Part shown: piece by piece, positions 53,690-60,620 of the stretch
Numbering within the stretch: the stretch's first letter is position 1
Layout of the letters: each line of letters starts with the position of its first letter
Assembly (NCBI GenBank): GCA_900290255.1
Contig: OMOD01000079.1
Coordinates: 1 to 60,620, forward strand
Length of the DNA: 60,620 bases
Direction: 5' to 3'
Source of the DNA: Candidatus Sulfotelmatobacter kueseliae
GTDB lineage: Bacteria; Acidobacteriota; Terriglobia; Terriglobales; Acidobacteriaceae
Made by a program: the position numbers and the translations under genes
Notes under the pieces: model-generated
Told to the model about the DNA's origin: nothing
Databases searched by the model: none
What the model saw: only the letters and a program-made list of their open reading frames with translations

Positions 53690-54013
53690 CTATGCTCGCG
53701 AATTGCCCGACCCACTTGATGCACTAGGTGTGAGCGAACTAAAGCTGGCTACCGCCGCAAACAGCACGACCCCGATGGCGACTGCCAAGCCGAAAAGTGC
53801 CATCCATATGCCCTGAGACTCCTGATTTGAAGCAGGGTCGGGCACTCGCTCTCGAACGTGAGTGTGCAGCGCGGCCGCGATGTCGGACGTTGCTTTTGAT
53901 ACGCTCGGCTGTCCCGACCCTGTGTTTAGGCGCTGCACTCTCCGCCTCGCATTCCGTTCTTCGTGATGTTCTCGTTCCCACTGGCGCTTACGTTCCGGGT
54001 CCTTGTAGGGCAT
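53690..54013 (-). CDS. Small tail-anchored membrane protein behind the PolB gene
   Basis: Start at ATG 54013, with GAGGAG just upstream; the longer frame runs back into the polymerase gene. The 107-residue product begins MPYKDPERKRQWEREHHEER, a highly basic segment like those at the start of many phage- and element-encoded small proteins, and ends with a single membrane helix (IWMALFGLAVAIGVVLFAAVASF). Unknown function; last gene of the polymerase operon, about 60 bp after it. Confidence 0.6.
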   Translation of the reverse strand: MPYKDPERKRQWEREHHEERNARRRVQRLNTGSGQPSVSKATSDIAAALHTHVRERVPDPASNQESQGIWMALFGLAVAIGVVLFAAVASFSSLTPSASSGSGNSRA

Positions 54014-54072
54014 TATGTGTTCTCCTCTCTTCTGTCCAGGAATTGCACGACCCGCTATGAATGCCGTTCGCA

Positions 54073-57000
54073 CTAGCCGGGTCGGGTCGTACACCCGCCG
54101 GGAAAGCCCGGTTCTGCACATGGACTGGCGTGCTGTTTAAGAAAGTTCCTTATCTTCTGGTACGTTCTTGGCGTTACAGTTCCGCCATGTCGGAGCAGCC
54201 GAATCGGTTTCCTGTGCAGTCCAGTACCGGTTGCAATTTGTCGTTCTGAAAATCCCGCCAACTGGCGCAGAGTTTCGGGGTCGGCCGCCACTCGCCTGTT
54301 CTCATATACCTTGCACTTGTAGTCGGTTTCGTGATCTACCGGACCCTGTTCCAGTTTTCGCTTGAATTCTTTCCCGCAATATTTGAAGTCTCCGGCGATG
54401 ATGTGACGGCGCTGCAATATGCCGCGCGTCCAGGGATCACAGGGATTTCCGTCGGGTCCGGCAAACTTGCACTCCGGGTGATAGAGGTATTGATGGAGGA
54501 TTTCTCGATAGCTCTTTACCGGAATGCGGCCGCTCCTCCGATCACCGGTCGTGATGCGGCATTCTTCGCCTGTGCGAACGTTGTAATACGTCGCGTTGAG
54601 CCACTCATCGGAGTGCTTGGTGAAACGTGTGATGAGGATGGGCTTTTCGGCTCGTTCTGAGGGGTCGAGTCTGTCAGTAAGCAAGATTGGGGCGAGCACG
54701 AAGTCATAGGGTTTACAGAAATTCTTCAAGCGTCCAAGTACGGCAGGGGAAGAAACGGGAATTTTCATCATGGCGGGATAGTCGAGCCACGCGGGGTCTG
54801 ATCCATCCCACAGAACCTGATCGAAGCGTAGGACGTATTGCCAGGCAGTTTCCATCCAATCCGGCTCATCTTCAGACGCGGGCGACATAAGGTAGCCCAG
54901 GCCATGCCCCTTGACTTCAATTATTTTGGCCTTGTCCAGCAGAGAGTACCGCTTGGCGCTAATGGCGTAACCGTGCACTGTGCGAAGCGAGTCAGTCTTG
55001 GGATTCCCATCCTTATAGTTCACGTCTTCGACCTTCAGCAGGTCCCCGCCGAAAGAGTACGGGTTGAGTGAGCGGAAGCGGCGAGCTATCTTCAGTACTT
55101 CAGCGTGTCGAAGAACCGGAATAGGAGCGATCTCGCGTTGATCCATCGCGCATTCTTCCTCCGGACGGGTCGGGTAGACAGTTTCGCCCTTTGGAGATGC
55201 AACCACCGCGATGGAGTCGGTATCACAGAAGAGCCATGTGCCGCCCGCGTCTATAACGCATTGTTCTGCCATTGCGAGAAGCAGCCGCCCGCCAGACGTG
55301 ATCAAACTTGCCAGTGCTGGAAAGTACAGCTTGCCCGGCACTTCTAGGTCGCGGGCGGGCTGATTGTGATGATGTTCGCCGGAAAACACGTCCAGCTCTA
55401 CCGGGGCTGACTCCCGTTGTTCGTTCAACTCGACGAAGGCTCCGTAAGCAGTCGCGTTGGCGATAACTTTCAACGCGTGCTTCAACGTTTTATCTGACTC
55501 ATTTGCCTTGCGCTGCTCGATCAGCACCTTGAAAAAGTCATCGTGATAAGGATCGATCTCTACGACCCCGCGAAGCGTCATCGGCTTCATCCCTGGCTGG
55601 CGACCTTCCGGCTTGATGCGGATAGCTCTCGGTACATTGGGAACTCGTCCAGTTCGAATTATCGAAGCAACGATTTTGGGGCCTGCACACCAGACTGGCT
55701 TCTCGCTGCTGAAGCGGCTGTCCGCGATATTCAGATGTTGGGGATCTTTGGGATCAAATGGTGCACGCACAGGAAGGATATCGTCGTTCGGTTGAATCAA
55801 CGCGAAGAACCTGAGTTTTCTCCAAAATGATGGCTCGAAGCACTCGTCCAGAGTCACGCTCTTGAGAAAATCGTGCACTTCGCTTGTCGCTTCCGGAAAC
55901 GAAACACTTTCGGCTGTGAGGATTTCCCAATTGCCCATATTTGTGTTGACGCTTGGGTATTGGCTCAAAAAATCGAGCCGCATGACAGGCACTTTTATCT
56001 TTCGCGTATGACACTCGGACCTCCCGCCAAAGTAAGCTTGCATAAATATGCCCTGCAGTTCGTGTGGAACTTTGAACTTATCGGATGGTGGAGTGATACG
56101 CATTTGCCGAAAAATGGACTTACCCAGAGACGCTGGACTATAGGCTTTATCTGGAAGCAGATCGTCCAGCCCATAAAGATCGAACTCAGCCTTGGCGCAA
56201 TTCAAAAGGTCCTGCGTGTATTGCACGTCACGCCTGCAATACTGCAACTCTTCGAGTGTGACGTGGCCGCTAGGTTCGTGGTCCAGCTTCTCGTGTACCC
56301 AATCGAGTTTTCGTTCTTCGCGGAAATAACGACACCAGTCACCCACCCCGAGATGTCGATCGAAGAGCGCGAATAACAATGTGCCAACATCCAGCAGCCT
56401 AGCTTGATTTTTCCATTCTGCCGGGCACATGGTCGATCCGCGTGAGATGAAGGCCGTTCGCGCATCTTTTGCCTCGATGATGATCGGCGGGCGGTACGGA
56501 TTTGTAATCCAGCATTGGGTTTTTTCCCACCAGAGTTTTGAGAGGTTGAGAGAGAAGCCTCCGTTGCGCGTCTTTCGCCAACCGGGGTTGGCCATCGGTG
56601 CTGGAACGGGGACTATGAGACGGCTGATATCGAACGGAAGGTTGAAGCCCGCGATGAGCCATCCCTCACGCAGCGCGGGGAAGAACACTCGTTCCATGAA
56701 CTCGGGGAATGAGTGATGCAGCCGAAATCTTATCTTGGGCGGGAAGCTGGGCACTTCGATGTCCGGGGCACTCTCCGTGAAGAATGTCCAGATCGTGTTT
56801 AGTTCTTCTTTTGAGAGCTTGTTGTAGACCAAGCCTTCTTCGTCGCAGCGATACTTTCCGTCAATAAAAGTGCAGGTGCGGTAGACGCTGAACATCAAGG
56901 TCTGATCAATAGAAGTCCGGGTCTCGGTGTCGAAGAGCAGAGCCCGGTCTGGCCAGCATGGAGGCGTTGGGGTAACTGCTTTCGGTGGAGCCTTTGGCTG

Positions 57001-57132
57001 CTTTTCGACCTTGACCGTGTGCGCCCGGAGAAAGATCGGCAAGCGGTTAGGTTCAACGACAAGGTCACACCCCGCTCGCACCGAACGGCTGCCTGAATGA
57101 TGGTTGCGAGGCTCATTCTTTGTTTTACTCAT
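54073..57132 (-). CDS. Family B DNA polymerase (casposon-type candidate)
   Basis: A 1019-residue PolB. The 3'-5' exonuclease is complete: Exo I FDTET (D68, E70), Exo II NLPFD (N164, D168), Exo III YCRRD (Y298, D302). Polymerase motifs: A LDFLSQYPS (D387), B KVIANATAYG (K555, Y563), C FCDTDS (D637, D639). About 155 residues lie between motifs A and B. The C-terminal 300 residues have no assigned domain. Its ATG overlaps the HNH gene stop (ATGA). Family B polymerases are rare in bacterial chromosomes outside Pol II; this one is far from Pol II and sits beside cas1, as in self-synthesising Cas1 transposons. Confidence 0.88.
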   Translation of the reverse strand: MSKTKNEPRNHHSGSRSVRAGCDLVVEPNRLPIFLRAHTVKVEKQPKAPPKAVTPTPPCWPDRALLFDTETRTSIDQTLMFSVYRTCTFIDGKYRCDEEGLVYNKLSKEELNTIWTFFTESAPDIEVPSFPPKIRFRLHHSFPEFMERVFFPALREGWLIAGFNLPFDISRLIVPVPAPMANPGWRKTRNGGFSLNLSKLWWEKTQCWITNPYRPPIIIEAKDARTAFISRGSTMCPAEWKNQARLLDVGTLLFALFDRHLGVGDWCRYFREERKLDWVHEKLDHEPSGHVTLEELQYCRRDVQYTQDLLNCAKAEFDLYGLDDLLPDKAYSPASLGKSIFRQMRITPPSDKFKVPHELQGIFMQAYFGGRSECHTRKIKVPVMRLDFLSQYPSVNTNMGNWEILTAESVSFPEATSEVHDFLKSVTLDECFEPSFWRKLRFFALIQPNDDILPVRAPFDPKDPQHLNIADSRFSSEKPVWCAGPKIVASIIRTGRVPNVPRAIRIKPEGRQPGMKPMTLRGVVEIDPYHDDFFKVLIEQRKANESDKTLKHALKVIANATAYGAFVELNEQRESAPVELDVFSGEHHHNQPARDLEVPGKLYFPALASLITSGGRLLLAMAEQCVIDAGGTWLFCDTDSIAVVASPKGETVYPTRPEEECAMDQREIAPIPVLRHAEVLKIARRFRSLNPYSFGGDLLKVEDVNYKDGNPKTDSLRTVHGYAISAKRYSLLDKAKIIEVKGHGLGYLMSPASEDEPDWMETAWQYVLRFDQVLWDGSDPAWLDYPAMMKIPVSSPAVLGRLKNFCKPYDFVLAPILLTDRLDPSERAEKPILITRFTKHSDEWLNATYYNVRTGEECRITTGDRRSGRIPVKSYREILHQYLYHPECKFAGPDGNPCDPWTRGILQRRHIIAGDFKYCGKEFKRKLEQGPVDHETDYKCKVYENRRVAADPETLRQLAGFSERQIATGTGLHRKPIRLLRHGGTVTPRTYQKIRNFLKQHASPCAEPGFPGGCTTRPG

Positions 57133-57401
57133 CCTAAGATCCTTTCTGGATCAATCTGCTCAGGGTGATCCAGTAACCAGAGAAAGACATGACATCCTTC
57201 ACGAGCGCGTTTGGTCCTTTCCTCAAGATTCATCGCAGGTTTCATCATGTTGGGGTTTGCGCTGTAATACGCTCTCGTAACCATCTGGTGGTGCTGCGTA
57301 CACATCGGCACACGAAACCAACTGCAATTGTTGCGGCCCGCAACATGATGCCATTCCGTTGCAGGCCTATCACAAAACGTGCATCGTTGCCGCAAGGTCA
57401 C
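57129..57401 (-). CDS. HNH-type nuclease, small
   Basis: A 90-residue protein with GTG start (GTGA overlap with the upstream stop). Layout: C7-x2-C10, then WHHVAGRNNCSWF with H18/H19 and N24, then VPMCTQHHQMVT with C34 and H37/H38. This is a zinc-bound beta-beta-alpha HNH pattern with the catalytic HH dyad and the asparagine of a compact HNH endonuclease. It sits between the HTH gene and the polymerase. HNH nucleases accompany casposases in known casposons. Confidence 0.75.
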   Translation of the reverse strand: MTLRQRCTFCDRPATEWHHVAGRNNCSWFRVPMCTQHHQMVTRAYYSANPNMMKPAMNLEERTKRAREGCHVFLWLLDHPEQIDPERILG

Positions 57402-58012
57402 GCAGCACCTACTAGGGCATAAATGTCTTCGAACGGTTCCTCGCTCTCTGCAGTAGCCGCAGCGATGCGGGAGACTTCATAGTGAGATGTAGCGAGACGG
57501 ACACCGTCTATAAAGATGTTGCGAGGGAAGGCATCTATGAGTGAGAAGTTGCGCAGCCCGGCAGCCTTGACTGCGTTGCTCCACGTCCCCACGAGACTTG
57601 CTTTGCGGCTGCCGCGTGCGCGAAGCAACCTAAATTCCCCTGGCTTAGTTGTGTGTATTTTCAGCTTGCGCGTATACGGGTCATATCCACGCGCCTGAAG
57701 TCGGCCCCGTTCGTCACGGAAGAATGCACGCGGAAGGAGATGCTCTGCCGTTCGGCGAGTAATGCCAGCCTGTTCTTCAGCACTCTTCCAAGTAAGATCA
57801 TCCTGGCGTCGACGTCTGAGCAGTTCAAACGCAGCCTTGCGCTTGCGCGAGGTATCGTGACGAGATAAAACTCGTCTCGGTTCGTTTGTACTTTTGGCCC
57901 TAGGTTTCCTTCCACCGCGAGCCTGGGCCTTCATGGATTGGTTCCGTAGTGATCGCCTTCCCTTTTTGCGCACGTCTCGGCGATTGCGGGAGTGTGAGTG
58001 TTGACGGCTCAT
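57398..58012 (-). CDS. Basic HTH-like protein of the polymerase operon
   Basis: A 204-residue protein with an extremely basic first 60 residues, followed by a helical segment (RKAAFELLRRRRQDDLTWKSAEEQAGITRRTAEHLLP) that resembles a helix-turn-helix. A middle part (RGYDPYTRKLKIHTTKPGEF) and a C-terminal part (GTWSNAVKAAGLRNFSLIDA) have no recognised domain. GGAGAG lies 10 bp upstream of the ATG. First gene of the operon HTH-HNH-PolB; probably DNA-binding, perhaps a regulator or a terminal-repeat-binding accessory protein. Confidence 0.6.
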   Translation of the reverse strand: MSRQHSHSRNRRDVRKKGRRSLRNQSMKAQARGGRKPRAKSTNEPRRVLSRHDTSRKRKAAFELLRRRRQDDLTWKSAEEQAGITRRTAEHLLPRAFFRDERGRLQARGYDPYTRKLKIHTTKPGEFRLLRARGSRKASLVGTWSNAVKAAGLRNFSLIDAFPRNIFIDGVRLATSHYEVSRIAAATAESEEPFEDIYALVGAA

Positions 58013-58209
58013 CGGCTAAACTCTCCTCTCAGAATTTCTCTGCCATGCGCCTATTTCTTTCGGCTGATTATTACATGAGAGATTCATCTAAGTCATTATG
58101 TTGCAATAACTTGTACAAGATAACCTTGATCGGTCTTACGCATAATAACTGGCGTAGACTGACAATTTAACGTATAATATTCCTTGGTTGACTGGAGATT
58201 CCCGCAAGT
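58013..58209. promoter_or_regulatory. Divergent promoter/control region of the Cas1-PolB element
   Basis: The most AT-rich stretch of the area. It has TATAAT at 58173 for the rightward operon (with no good -35), a minus-strand TTATCT-N17-CATAAT pair for the leftward operon, the perfect palindrome CTTGTACAAG at 58110-58119, and two direct copies of ACG(C/T)ATAATA about 30 bp apart (about 58138 and 58170). Confidence 0.5.
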
Positions 58210-58758
58210 ATGGCAAGGTCAAAAAAAGCGAAAACGGCAGCTCAAATTTCCCTTGACCCGCCTTCTGAAAAAGCTCGCCGGGGACCGAAACCGAACTTCC
58301 CGCCTGGCGAGGTCTCTCTGCGGGCTGGCAATTACCGAGGATTTCTAGCCAACATCTGGGACCGTCTCTGGCCGAAACTTTCGGAGGCACAAACTGAGGA
58401 CGATGTGGTTAGTGCCTTTCGCCAGGCTTTTGTAGGTGAATGTGATTTCATCCCGTCTCGCGCTCCCCTCATTCTGAAAGTCAAGAACGAGCGCTTATTT
58501 CCGAAACGGCGGACAACACAGATCAATTTCATCGCGGATTCTTTGGCGGGACTAGGAGTGGTGACTGCTCGCCGCTCTCGCGACATCTGTGCTGAGGAAC
58601 GCGCAAGAGCGAAGCGTGCTCACCAGATTCTCCGGTGCGAGTACTACATTGAGTGTTCGTGTGGGTACAGCGGACCTTCCCATGATCACGCCTGTCGCTG
58701 GTGCCGCACGACGATTCCTGACACGCTGCTCCCGGCAACGGGTATTGACTTTATGTGA
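58210..58758 (+). CDS. Unknown zinc-ribbon protein upstream of cas1
   Basis: A 182-residue protein. Basic start (MARSKKAKTAAQISLDP), a helical middle (FLANIWDRLWPKLSEAQTED and VVSAFRQAFVGECDF) and a C-terminal zinc ribbon: YIECSCGYSGPSHDHACRWC, cysteines spaced CxC and CxxC. In between, KVKNERLFPKRRTTQINFIA and LAGLGVVTARRSRDICAEER suggest nucleic-acid contact. First gene of the two-gene operon with cas1 (86-bp gap). No family recognised; it may assist the integrase or regulate it. Confidence 0.7.
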   Translation: MARSKKAKTAAQISLDPPSEKARRGPKPNFPPGEVSLRAGNYRGFLANIWDRLWPKLSEAQTEDDVVSAFRQAFVGECDFIPSRAPLILKVKNERLFPKRRTTQINFIADSLAGLGVVTARRSRDICAEERARAKRAHQILRCEYYIECSCGYSGPSHDHACRWCRTTIPDTLLPATGIDFM

Positions 58759-58844
58759 AGAGGTTTTCTTGTTCCGTAAAAGCGGGCCTGCCGACTGTTA
58801 GCGCAGCCGACAAGCCCTGACCACCATAGGAGGCATTGGCTCTA

Positions 58845-60380
58845 ATGGCAGCTTCGAGCACCCTACCGCAACAAAACATCTATCGCAAATCCCCTGTAGG
58901 CAAAACTGGCGTTCTCACCCTCACTGGCTTTGGAATCAAAGTGCGGATGCAGTCGGGCCATCTTGAAATCGAGGACGGCATCGGGCTAGAGCGCCGCAAG
59001 ATTCGGCTCGCCCGCGTGGGCCACGGGCTGAAACGGTTGGTCTGCATTGGCTCTGATGGGTTCGTGTCGCTGGCAGCACTGCGCTGGCTCGCGGACCAAG
59101 ATGCAGCGTTCACCATGCTTGATCGCAATGGGAAGGTGCTGGCCGTAACCGGGCCGGTCCGTCCTTCGGATGCCAAGCTCCGGCGTGCTCAGGCTCTCGC
59201 GCATTCGTCCGGGGTGGCCTTGCGTATAGCACGAGAACTCATCAGCCAAAAGCTGACCGCACAGGAACTCGTTGCACGTCGCAAACTGCTCGATTCTACA
59301 ACCGCTGACAGCATCGCCCAATTCCGGGTCGAGCTGCCCACGGCAGACAGCATCACGACGGTTCGGCTGATCGAGTCGCAGGCAGCCCGCGCCTATTGGT
59401 CTGCGTGGCGTACGCTGCCGATCAATTTTCCTAGAAAAGATGAGTCTCGACTAGCCGCCCACTGGCGCAGTTTTGGCGCGCGCATCTCGCCGCTTACTGG
59501 ATCGCCCCGACTCGCTTGCAACCCGCCAAACGCCATCTTGAACTATTTGTACTCGCTGGCAGAGGCAGAAGCGCGACTCGCCGCCAGCGCGATGGGGCTC
59601 GATCCGGGACTCGGCGTATTGCACACCGATACGACTGCTCGCGATAGTTTGGCCTGCGACCTCATGGAGCCAATTCGCGCTCAAATTGACTCCTACTTGA
59701 TTGACTGGGTCACGCACCAGCCGCTCAGACGGGAGTGGTTTTTCGAGCAGAGAGACGGCAACTGCCGACTGATGGGGTCGTTCGCTGCCCGTCTGGCCGA
59801 GACCGCCCCGACCTGGGGTCGGGCCGTTGCACCGATAGCGGAATGGGTCGCTCGTGCGTTCTGGTCAACCATTCGCAAACCCGACACCCCATTGGCTACG
59901 CGGTTGACTCAGGCTAACAAGCGTGAAGCCAAAGGCACTGCGTGTCCTCCCCTTAGCAATCCGCCCCAGCCGCAAAATGTCTGCCTTGGATGCGGGAAGG
60001 CTGTTGCTACCGCCAGCACTCGCTGCGCTACCTGTGCAATCGAAGTCTCAAGAAAGAGAATGCTGGAAGTGGCGAAACGGGGACGCGTAGCCTCGAAGTC
60101 CGCTCAGTCCAGAGCGCGAGTTGCCGCAACACAGCATCGCCAGCAGACGGCCCAACGAAACTGGCAGCCATCCAGCCAACCAGCTTGGCTCACGGAAGAA
60201 GCATACGCGAAGCAAATTCAACCCCTGCTCAGAAATATAAGTCTTTCGCAGATTGCTTCAGCAATCGGAGTCTCAATTCTGTATGCGTCCGACATCCGCC
60301 GAGGCAGACGCCGCCCGCATCCTAGGCACTGGCAGGCGCTGGCGGAACTGGTCGGTCTTCCGCCTGGCGGTGCTCATTGA
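58845..60380 (+). CDS. cas1: Cas1-family integrase (casposase-like) with C-terminal zinc ribbon and HTH
   Basis: Start at ATG 58845, 11 bases after AGGAGG; a TTG at 58836 lies too close to it. Of 511 residues, the first ~345 are Cas1: N-terminal beta domain (TLTGFGIKVRMQSGHLEIED), then the metal residues E177 in RLIESQAARAYW, H260 in LGVLHTDTTARD and D272/E275 in LACDLMEPIR. Residues 380-397 are a CxxC...CxxC ribbon (CLGCGK, RCATC). The end (SLSQIASAIGVSILYASDI) is an HTH. CRISPR Cas1 lacks this tail; casposon integrases carry C-terminal HTH domains. No cas2 or array nearby. Role inferred: cut-and-paste integration of the surrounding element. Confidence 0.88.
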   Translation: MAASSTLPQQNIYRKSPVGKTGVLTLTGFGIKVRMQSGHLEIEDGIGLERRKIRLARVGHGLKRLVCIGSDGFVSLAALRWLADQDAAFTMLDRNGKVLAVTGPVRPSDAKLRRAQALAHSSGVALRIARELISQKLTAQELVARRKLLDSTTADSIAQFRVELPTADSITTVRLIESQAARAYWSAWRTLPINFPRKDESRLAAHWRSFGARISPLTGSPRLACNPPNAILNYLYSLAEAEARLAASAMGLDPGLGVLHTDTTARDSLACDLMEPIRAQIDSYLIDWVTHQPLRREWFFEQRDGNCRLMGSFAARLAETAPTWGRAVAPIAEWVARAFWSTIRKPDTPLATRLTQANKREAKGTACPPLSNPPQPQNVCLGCGKAVATASTRCATCAIEVSRKRMLEVAKRGRVASKSAQSRARVAATQHRQQTAQRNWQPSSQPAWLTEEAYAKQIQPLLRNISLSQIASAIGVSILYASDIRRGRRRPHPRHWQALAELVGLPPGGAH

Positions 60381-60575
60381 CCCCATGATGAGTGTAAACG
60401 GGATTTTGAGACAGTTGTCTGTTCGTTAAGTTGCCAAAGGGAAAGCCAGCTAGTGGTGCTTTTGTGCGATGGTTGCAGAACCCCACGAATGCTCGGCCCC
60501 TTCGTGTCGCGCCTGCTATGGAAGCGGGGCTGGTCGAATCGCGTTCGGACAGTTGCCGCCCTTTTACGTGGACCT

Positions 60576-60603
60576 GTTCAAAATTGATCGTTCAAAACTG
60601 ACC
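60576..60603. repeat. Tandem 14-bp repeat at the right edge, IS21-end-like
   Basis: GTTCAAAATTGATC followed directly by GTTCAAAACTGACC (12 of 14 identical). Short tandem repeats of this TTCAAA-TGACC type are typical of the ends of IS21-family elements. The rest would lie outside the window. Confidence 0.4.
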
Positions 60604-60620
60604 ATTCTTATACATGCCTT

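Noticed and set aside
54073-57132. Pipolin (primer-independent PolB element) as the main interpretation
   Set aside because: A tyrosine recombinase relic is nearby, but it is broken and separated by the defence genes, while an intact Cas1 integrase is directly beside the polymerase. Kept only as an alternative for the polymerase branch.
58845-60380. Cas1 as part of a CRISPR-Cas adaptation module
   Set aside because: No cas2, no other cas gene and no regularly spaced repeats were seen on either side; the neighbours are PolB and HNH, and Cas1 has a non-CRISPR C-terminal tail. An array beyond the right edge cannot be excluded.
51097-60620. Terminal inverted repeats and target-site duplication of the Cas1-PolB element
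   Set aside because: I compared the reverse complement of 60381-60620 with the gaps at 51.1-51.3 kb and 53.4-53.7 kb by eye. Only weak matches such as CACAAAA...TAGC appeared, too short to claim.

Overview
The window looks like a chromosomal piece of an Acidobacteriota genome, most likely a Terriglobia / 'Koribacter'-type soil organism. This is inferred from high GC, the gene repertoire (secreted S10-type peptidase, IorAB-type molybdenum hydroxylase, many PilZ/GGDEF-type regulators, lone PIG-L deacetylase) and several families of short dispersed palindromes between genes. No rRNA, tRNA or CRISPR array was recognised.

1-5.2 kb is a five-gene overlapping cluster that reads as trans-4-hydroxyproline catabolism: a three-part D-hydroxyproline dehydrogenase (DadA-like FAD subunit, small 2Fe-2S subunit, FAD/NAD subunit with a BFD-like 2Fe-2S tail), a DHDPS-like deaminase and an alpha-ketoglutarate semialdehyde dehydrogenase. 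5.4-31 kb is mixed housekeeping and exported functions: two putative secreted zinc metalloproteases, a ZIP transporter, gamma-glutamyltransferase (frameshifted), a TIM-barrel isomerase, asnS, PIG-L deacetylase, arginase, ddl, a gene split by an amber codon, an S10-like peptidase, a DksA-like protein, a TPR protein, a molybdenum hydroxylase pair, a GH5 glycosidase, a GT39-type membrane glycosyltransferase and a FitAB/VapBC toxin-antitoxin pair. 31.3-34.3 kb is yceD-rpmF-plsX-fabD. 34.5-42.2 kb holds a TetR-HlyD-ABC efflux operon with a four-helix-bundle gene lodged inside it, ychF and a metallophosphoesterase. 43-48.1 kb has two convergent PilZ-domain regulators: an NtrC-like enhancer-binding protein and a membrane HD-GYP/GAF/GGDEF/PilZ protein.

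From about 49.2 kb to the right edge the sequence changes character: lower GC, minus-strand overlapping genes, defence genes and mobile-element remnants. It contains a TIR-domain effector with an unknown upstream partner, a broken tyrosine recombinase, and an AAA ATPase plus DUF4435/Toprim pair that matches the PARIS (AriA-AriB) anti-phage system. Beyond that lies an unusual set: a basic HTH-like protein, an HNH protein and a family B DNA polymerase with all exonuclease and polymerase motifs, joined by 4-bp overlaps, and divergent from them a zinc-ribbon protein followed by a Cas1 with intact catalytic residues and an added C-terminal zinc ribbon plus HTH. There is no cas2 and no repeat array. 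Cas1 + PolB + HNH + HTH is the gene content of a casposon (a Cas1-driven self-synthesising transposon). This is the most interesting object in the window. I could not identify its terminal inverted repeats or target-site duplication, and its right end may lie beyond the window. The last bases carry a tandem 14-bp repeat resembling the ends of IS21-family elements.

Dispersed repeats are abundant: a roughly 135-bp MITE-like family with a GGCACGGC/GCCGTGCC core, a family built on GATTGCCGATTTTCGATT inverted pairs, a 'TAGTCCTGAGTCCTGAG' family, and a 'CCCCACCCTTGTCGC' hairpin family.
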